48,265 bases of DNA from Legionella jamestowniensis (GTDB lineage: Bacteria; Pseudomonadota; Gammaproteobacteria; Legionellales; Legionellaceae): positions 569,634 to 617,898 of the forward strand of contig NZ_LNYG01000013.1 in the NCBI RefSeq assembly GCF_001467745.1. The letters are read 5' to 3'. This document shows positions 44,023-48,265 of the stretch, in pieces. The notes below the pieces were generated by a model that did not search any database, was not told the DNA's origin, and saw nothing but the letters and a program-made list of their open reading frames with translations. Position numbers and translations under genes: made by a program. Position 1 is the first letter of the stretch; every line of letters starts with the position of its first letter.

Positions 44023-44491
44023 CGCGTTTTACATTAAAGTTAATCATTGAACCTTTACTATACCACTGCTTTTGTGCGTACTCATCACTTTCTTTCTGTT
44101 CCATTCGTTCCTGTTTTAAATGTTGCTGCTCTTCCAAACGTTCAATTATACGTTTTACAGCATCCTGCTCAGATTTCGCCTTGATGCAAACAGCCTCATA
44201 ATGCGACCGTTGTTTTGCAAGCTGTGCCAGATGTTGATTCATATGCCCCAATGCCGTATCAAGTTGCGCAATAAAATCAATTCGATTCCGTAGACGTCCT
44301 ACCCTGCACCCTGCATCACCCAAATTATGAAGTTGTTGGATATAATCTTGACGGTATTCCAATAATTGATTGTGACGGGATTTATCTGATAAAAATTGCT
44401 CACGTGCACGAACCAAATTTTCAATAGCTACCTTGGTAGCGCGCTCCTTTATGGCCAATAACTTTAACAAACGTTCTTTCCGAGAACTCAT
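44015..44491 (-). CDS. fliJ: Flagellar export chaperone FliJ
   Basis: Cytoplasmic stalk of the flagellar type III export ATPase. The 158 residues are almost entirely coiled coil ([40 protein letters not shown]), as expected. Identification relies on this and on position: ATGA overlap with fliI upstream and 8-base overlap with yhdP downstream. Confidence 0.9.
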   Translation of the reverse strand: MSSRKERLLKLLAIKERATKVAIENLVRAREQFLSDKSRHNQLLEYRQDYIQQLHNLGDAGCRVGRLRNRIDFIAQLDTALGHMNQHLAQLAKQRSHYEAVCIKAKSEQDAVKRIIERLEEQQHLKQERMEQKESDEYAQKQWYSKGSMINFNVKRGE

Positions 44492-45840
44492 GCTATACCT
44501 TCTTCATCCAATAAAGCTGCCAGATTGGCAAGCAACTGCAAGCTAATTGCAAAATCTACTTTCTCATCCATATTCTGAACAATATATTCATTAATTTTAT
44601 CACGAAATTTGATTGCTTTGTCTAATTGTTTATCATTTCCTTTTGAATAGGCACCTAATAAGATGAGATCTTTATTTTTTTCGTAAATTGATAAATATTT
44701 TTTTACTAGAAGCATCTGTTTTATTTGCGTTTCTGTAGCAACATTAGGCATTACTCTACTAATCGATGCTTCAAGGTTAATAGCAGGAAATTGTCCTGCC
44801 TCAGCAAGTTCTCTATCTAATACGATATGACCATCAAGAATGGCTCGTGCTGCATCCGCAATTGGATCTTGCTGATCGTCTCCTTCGGTCAATACCGTAT
44901 AGAAGGCAGTAATAGACCCGCTACCAGGTTTACCGTTACCCGCACGCTCTACTAACTGTGGTAATTTAGCAAATACTGAAGGAGGATAACCTTTCGTTGC
45001 TGGAGGTTCTCCAATCGACAAAGCGATTTCACGTTGTGCTTGGGCAAAACGGGTGAGAGAATCCATCAGTAGTAAAACATGCTTTCCCTGGTCACGAAAA
45101 TATTCAGCAATACTCGTCGCCACCATTGCCCCATGCAATCTCATCAAGGGGCTTTCATCTGCTGGGGCCGCTACGACCACTGAACGACGAAGCCCCTCCT
45201 CCCCAAGATTATTTTCAATAAACTCTTTGACTTCTCGTCCACGCTCACCAATTAGCCCTACAATAACAAGATCAGCCGCTGTAAAACGCGTCATCATACT
45301 AAGGAGTACAGATTTTCCTACTCCACTACCTGCAAAAAGACCGATCCGCTGACCGCGTCCTATTGTAAGTAGTCCATTAATAGCTCTCACCCCGACGTCC
45401 ATAGGAGTATCAATTGCCGCTCGTTTTAAAGGATTAAAAGGTTGACTAGTTAGTGGGTAGTTTTCATAGGTTTCAATTGCTTCTTTATCATCAATTGGCA
45501 ACCCGGCACCATTGAGCACCCTTCCTAATAAATTATATCCCACACCCACTTGCGCTACTTTACCACTGGGAATAATGAGCATCCCTGGCCCGATACCCTG
45601 AGTATGTCCAATAGACATCAAATAGGCGTTTTCATTGTCAAATCCAACGACTTCAGCTTCAACCTGTTCTGTTTTATTAATTTTTACCCAACATCTTGCC
45701 CCGACTGTCTGATGAAAACCACGAGCCTCCAAGGTAAGTCCAACAGCCCTACTTACCCGACCACAATGGAGCAAACCCGAGGTAGGTGTTAAGCGCAAGT
45801 TTTTTAATGTGTTTATTAACTGTGATTCATAACTAACCAT
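44488..45840 (-). CDS. fliI: Flagellar export ATPase FliI
   Basis: Hexameric ATPase of the flagellar export apparatus, related to F1 beta. The 450 residues have Walker [33 protein letters not shown], and Walker [21 protein letters not shown] followed by [20 protein letters not shown], the flagellar/type III ATPase signature. It overlaps fliH by 8 bases and fliJ by 4. Confidence 0.97.
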   Translation of the reverse strand: MVSYESQLINTLKNLRLTPTSGLLHCGRVSRAVGLTLEARGFHQTVGARCWVKINKTEQVEAEVVGFDNENAYLMSIGHTQGIGPGMLIIPSGKVAQVGVGYNLLGRVLNGAGLPIDDKEAIETYENYPLTSQPFNPLKRAAIDTPMDVGVRAINGLLTIGRGQRIGLFAGSGVGKSVLLSMMTRFTAADLVIVGLIGERGREVKEFIENNLGEEGLRRSVVVAAPADESPLMRLHGAMVATSIAEYFRDQGKHVLLLMDSLTRFAQAQREIALSIGEPPATKGYPPSVFAKLPQLVERAGNGKPGSGSITAFYTVLTEGDDQQDPIADAARAILDGHIVLDRELAEAGQFPAINLEASISRVMPNVATETQIKQMLLVKKYLSIYEKNKDLILLGAYSKGNDKQLDKAIKFRDKINEYIVQNMDEKVDFAISLQLLANLAALLDEEGIA

Positions 45841-46477
45841 TGTGAGAATCTTCGTCTTGAGGATTTGCTACTTCAGCGAGTTGTTTTTTAAATAGTTGCT
45901 GCAGGCGGGTTTTTAAACGTCCATCTAACTCGCTATAGTTACTTTTTAGGTAAAAATCACCCCGTTCCAATTTTTCATCAACCACAAGAATATTGCTTAA
46001 TTCAACAATCTCCTGTTCATTAAGAATATTATGCAGCAATTCTACATCAACTGGATTCATGAAAAGCTGTTTATCGCCTTGAAGAGAAGGCAACTCTTTT
46101 TTTATTTCTTCAAGTAGTATCAATAACTTCTCAGGATGAAACGATATTTCAACACCAATACAAACTTCACACACCCAAGCAATTGTCTGGATTAACTCAT
46201 AGCTAAGTTGTTTATCAAGAAGTGCTACAGGTTTTTTTAAAAAATTAATCCAACCAAATAACTCCTGCTTTTTTGTTTCTAGTTCGAGGGCGGCCTTTTG
46301 CATGCCTTCCTGATAACCTTGCAATTTCGCTTCCTCGCGTAATTTTTCACACTCCTTGGCAAATTCTTCCTGAGGATCAATTTCGATAACGGGTTCAGGA
46401 GCAGACACTTTAAGTTCCCAAATATTAAAATCCTCTTTATTTTTCTCTTGATAGAGCGGTTGAAACTCATTGTCCAC
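45833..46477 (-). CDS. fliH: Flagellar assembly protein FliH
   Basis: Peripheral stator of the export apparatus that binds FliI and links it to the C-ring. The 214 residues include an acidic N-terminus and a long helix with the [20 protein letters not shown] segment, followed by [20 protein letters not shown]. The C-terminal globular domain ends with a region resembling V/F-ATPase stator subunits ([12 protein letters not shown]). Supported strongly by position between fliG and fliI. Confidence 0.92.
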   Translation of the reverse strand: MDNEFQPLYQEKNKEDFNIWELKVSAPEPVIEIDPQEEFAKECEKLREEAKLQGYQEGMQKAALELETKKQELFGWINFLKKPVALLDKQLSYELIQTIAWVCEVCIGVEISFHPEKLLILLEEIKKELPSLQGDKQLFMNPVDVELLHNILNEQEIVELSNILVVDEKLERGDFYLKSNYSELDGRLKTRLQQLFKKQLAEVANPQDEDSHNG

Positions 46478-46557
46478 GTGTAGCCTCTTAAAATGTTAGA
46501 TTCTTACTTATTGACTGGATCGCGGAATCCATAGGTTCAAACGCCGAGTAGGAATGA

Positions 46558-47547
46558 TTAAATCATCTCATCACCACCTTTAGTACCTAGGGCAATTTTT
46601 CCTTCCTCAGCCAAACTGCGTGCAATTGCCAGTATGTCTCGCTGCGCTTTCTCCACCTCGCTTACTTTTACAGGCCCTTGCATTTCCAAATCATCTCTTA
46701 ATAAATCAGCTGCTCGTTTTGACATATTGCCAAAAATTTTTTCCTTTACAGGTTCTGTGGTGCCCTTTAGCGCTAGCATAAGTTGTTCCGTTGAAATGTC
46801 ACGTAGCAAAGTTTGAACGCTACGATTATCCATATCAACCAAGTTTTCAAAAACAAACATTTTGTCTTTAATTTTTTCACAAAGCTCAGTATCCCACTCC
46901 TGAATCCTATCCAGAACATCCGTCTCCACAGAGCCATCTAGAAAGTTAATGACATCAGCGACGCTTTTAATTCCTCCTGCTGAAGCCGTTTTTCCTACTT
47001 TTTGTCCACTTAACTGTCGTTCAATAACATGACCAAGCTCTGAAATAGCCTCTGGCTTTACGGTATCAATGGTACACATGCGCAATAAAACTTCTGCCCG
47101 TTTTTCGGAGGAGAAGTAACTGACAACTTCTGCGGATTGCTCACTGTCTAAATGAATTAAAATAGTTGCAATAATCTGCGGATGCTCGTTACGAATAACA
47201 TCAGCAATTAAACGTGCGTCCAGCCATTTAAGACGATTAAGGCCACTGTCCTTATCAGAAACAAGAATTCGATCGATAAATGGGATTGCATTCTCTTCGC
47301 CCAAGGCATTAATTAAGATAGTCCTAAGGTAGTTTTCGGCATCCACTGTCAAACTGGTTTGATCTTCAATGGCATTTAAAAACTCGCCAAGAACACCTTG
47401 CATCTTAGCTTTACTCACACTACTCATGGTAGAAATGGCCATTCCCACTTTTTGTACTTGTCTTGGTTCAAGATGCTTTAATACTTCGGCAGCATTTTTC
47501 TCGCCCATGCCCAAAAGTAAAATTGCAGCCCGTTCTATTCCATCCAT
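46558..47547 (-). CDS. fliG: Flagellar motor switch protein FliG
   Basis: Rotor protein that interacts with MotA and sets rotation direction. The 329 residues begin MDGIERAAILLLGMGEKNAA, contain the EHPQ motif (IRNEHPQIIATILIHLDSEQ) and the C-terminal torque helix region MFVFENLVDMDNRSVQTLLR with its charged residues. The start is two bases after the fliF stop. An 80-base gap separates it from fliH. Confidence 0.97.
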   Translation of the reverse strand: MDGIERAAILLLGMGEKNAAEVLKHLEPRQVQKVGMAISTMSSVSKAKMQGVLGEFLNAIEDQTSLTVDAENYLRTILINALGEENAIPFIDRILVSDKDSGLNRLKWLDARLIADVIRNEHPQIIATILIHLDSEQSAEVVSYFSSEKRAEVLLRMCTIDTVKPEAISELGHVIERQLSGQKVGKTASAGGIKSVADVINFLDGSVETDVLDRIQEWDTELCEKIKDKMFVFENLVDMDNRSVQTLLRDISTEQLMLALKGTTEPVKEKIFGNMSKRAADLLRDDLEMQGPVKVSEVEKAQRDILAIARSLAEEGKIALGTKGGDEMI

Positions 47548-47549
47548 GT

Positions 47550-48265
47550 TTATCCCCGTTCAACCCAGGTCTTTACTACTTGCGCTACCCGCTTGGGTTC
47601 TTTGTCCACCACCTGGCGCAGTAATGCCAGTTGTGACTCATAATCATTCGCGTGAGGTAACAAATTTTGTTGTTGTGCCTGATAAGTGAGTTCAGGCTGC
47701 TCAGGTTCTTCCTCTTCTTTACGCTGTCCAACTAACGATTTAAATAAAGGTCTAAACAGTCCAAAAACCAGCGCCAATAGAAAGAGAGCAGCCCCAATTT
47801 GTTTTATTATTGACCAAAATGAATCTTTTTGCCAAAAATGTGGTTCAGGAATAGCCTCTATAGGCTCTGGTTTGACAAAATGACTATTCACTACATTAAT
47901 GCTGTCCCCTCGCTTGGGATTAATACCAATTGCATTAGCCACCAGGATTTTAATTTGATCAATTTCAGCCGGCGTAAGCGGTTTTGCTTCCATTTGTTTC
48001 GTTTTTGGATTCAAGATCGCTCGATCATCCACCAAAACGGCCACCGTTAGTCGTTTAACTGTTCCTGGTTGATTTTTTGTATGACTAATTGTTTTATCCA
48101 ATTCAAAGTTTTTTGTCGTTTGTGTTCGAAAATCATTGCCCTGCGCTGTATCTGTATTGTTGGTTATTTGATTATTATTTTTATTATCATTGTTGTTATT
48201 ATTTGGCTGTAACGCGGCATTGGCGGGGGGCGTATTGGATAAAGCACCAGGGACTCCACTCGGGG
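47550..48265 (-). CDS. fliF: Flagellar MS-ring protein FliF (C-terminal part)
   Basis: C-terminal portion of the inner-membrane ring of the flagellar basal body; the 5' end lies beyond the window. The frame is open to the window edge and starts in GVPGALSNTPP, the conserved FliF periplasmic motif. It is followed by an Asn-rich linker, the NFELDKTISHTKNQPGTVKR and LTVAVLVDD region, a membrane segment (FWSIIKQIGAALFLLALVFGLF), and the C-terminal tail that binds FliG. About 238 codons are visible. Confidence 0.95.
   Translation of the reverse strand, partial: PSGVPGALSNTPPANAALQPNNNNNDNKNNNQITNNTDTAQGNDFRTQTTKNFELDKTISHTKNQPGTVKRLTVAVLVDDRAILNPKTKQMEAKPLTPAEIDQIKILVANAIGINPKRGDSINVVNSHFVKPEPIEAIPEPHFWQKDSFWSIIKQIGAALFLLALVFGLFRPLFKSLVGQRKEEEEPEQPELTYQAQQQNLLPHANDYESQLALLRQVVDKEPKRVAQVVKTWVERG

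Overview
This window looks like a chromosomal segment from Legionella or a close relative (Gammaproteobacteria, Legionellales). The evidence is a Legionella-type major outer membrane protein, a 94-residue Fis-family regulator, a glycine-zipper/OmpA lipoprotein, AT-rich gammaproteobacterial coding style, and typical gammaproteobacterial blocks (mraZ-rsmH-ftsL-ftsI-murE, suhB/trmJ/isc, fliFGHIJ). The species cannot be named from sequence alone.

Layout. 1-12.3 kb: tyrS, a membrane-anchored M23 murein endopeptidase, an SpmA/SpmB-like membrane pair, an exported DUF1460 protein, the potassium transporter kup, an OmpA-type lipoprotein, two tandem tyrosine/tryptophan permeases, and an unusual 597-residue protein joining a ferritin-like helical region to an E2-type acyltransferase domain. 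12.4-13.3 kb: a Dam-type DNA adenine methylase. 13.3-20.45 kb: an AT-rich accessory stretch with a secreted Cys-rich protein, a DUF6161-like membrane protein, a HigBA-type toxin-antitoxin pair with a visible operator, an orphan membrane protein, a tyrosine recombinase broken by one stop and two frameshifts, a 51-codon exonuclease remnant, an amphi-Trp protein and a wrecked umuD. It looks like a decayed mobile island and it abuts the 3' end of murE.

20.46-25.4 kb: the start of the division/cell wall cluster on the minus strand (mraZ, rsmH, ftsL, ftsI, murE; most genes overlap by a few bases), with MraZ-type operator repeats in front of mraZ. 25.7-27.3 kb: coaX, the RNase P RNA gene rnpB and a fis gene. 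27.6-28.7 kb: the porin-like outer membrane protein with a potential stem-loop at the very 5' end of its message. 28.7-33.6 kb: an isc-like operon (cysteine desulfurase, a scaffold-like protein, A-type carrier) next to trmJ and divergent suhB, then sppA. In the scaffold-like protein all three cluster-binding cysteines of IscU are replaced; this is the most striking biochemical oddity of the window.

33.6-36.3 kb: clpB behind a heat-shock type promoter. 36.3-38.3 kb: two lineage-restricted proteins of unknown function, one ending in a glutamate block like Dot/Icm effectors, with a leader that has CsrA-like GGA sites. 38.3-48.3 kb: a tightly packed minus-strand run reading fliF (cut by the window edge), fliG, fliH, fliI, fliJ, yhdP, a small membrane protein and mpl, joining flagellar export, envelope lipid transport and murein recycling in what may be one or two transcription units.

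All calls rest on reading translated sequence and motifs; no database search was run.
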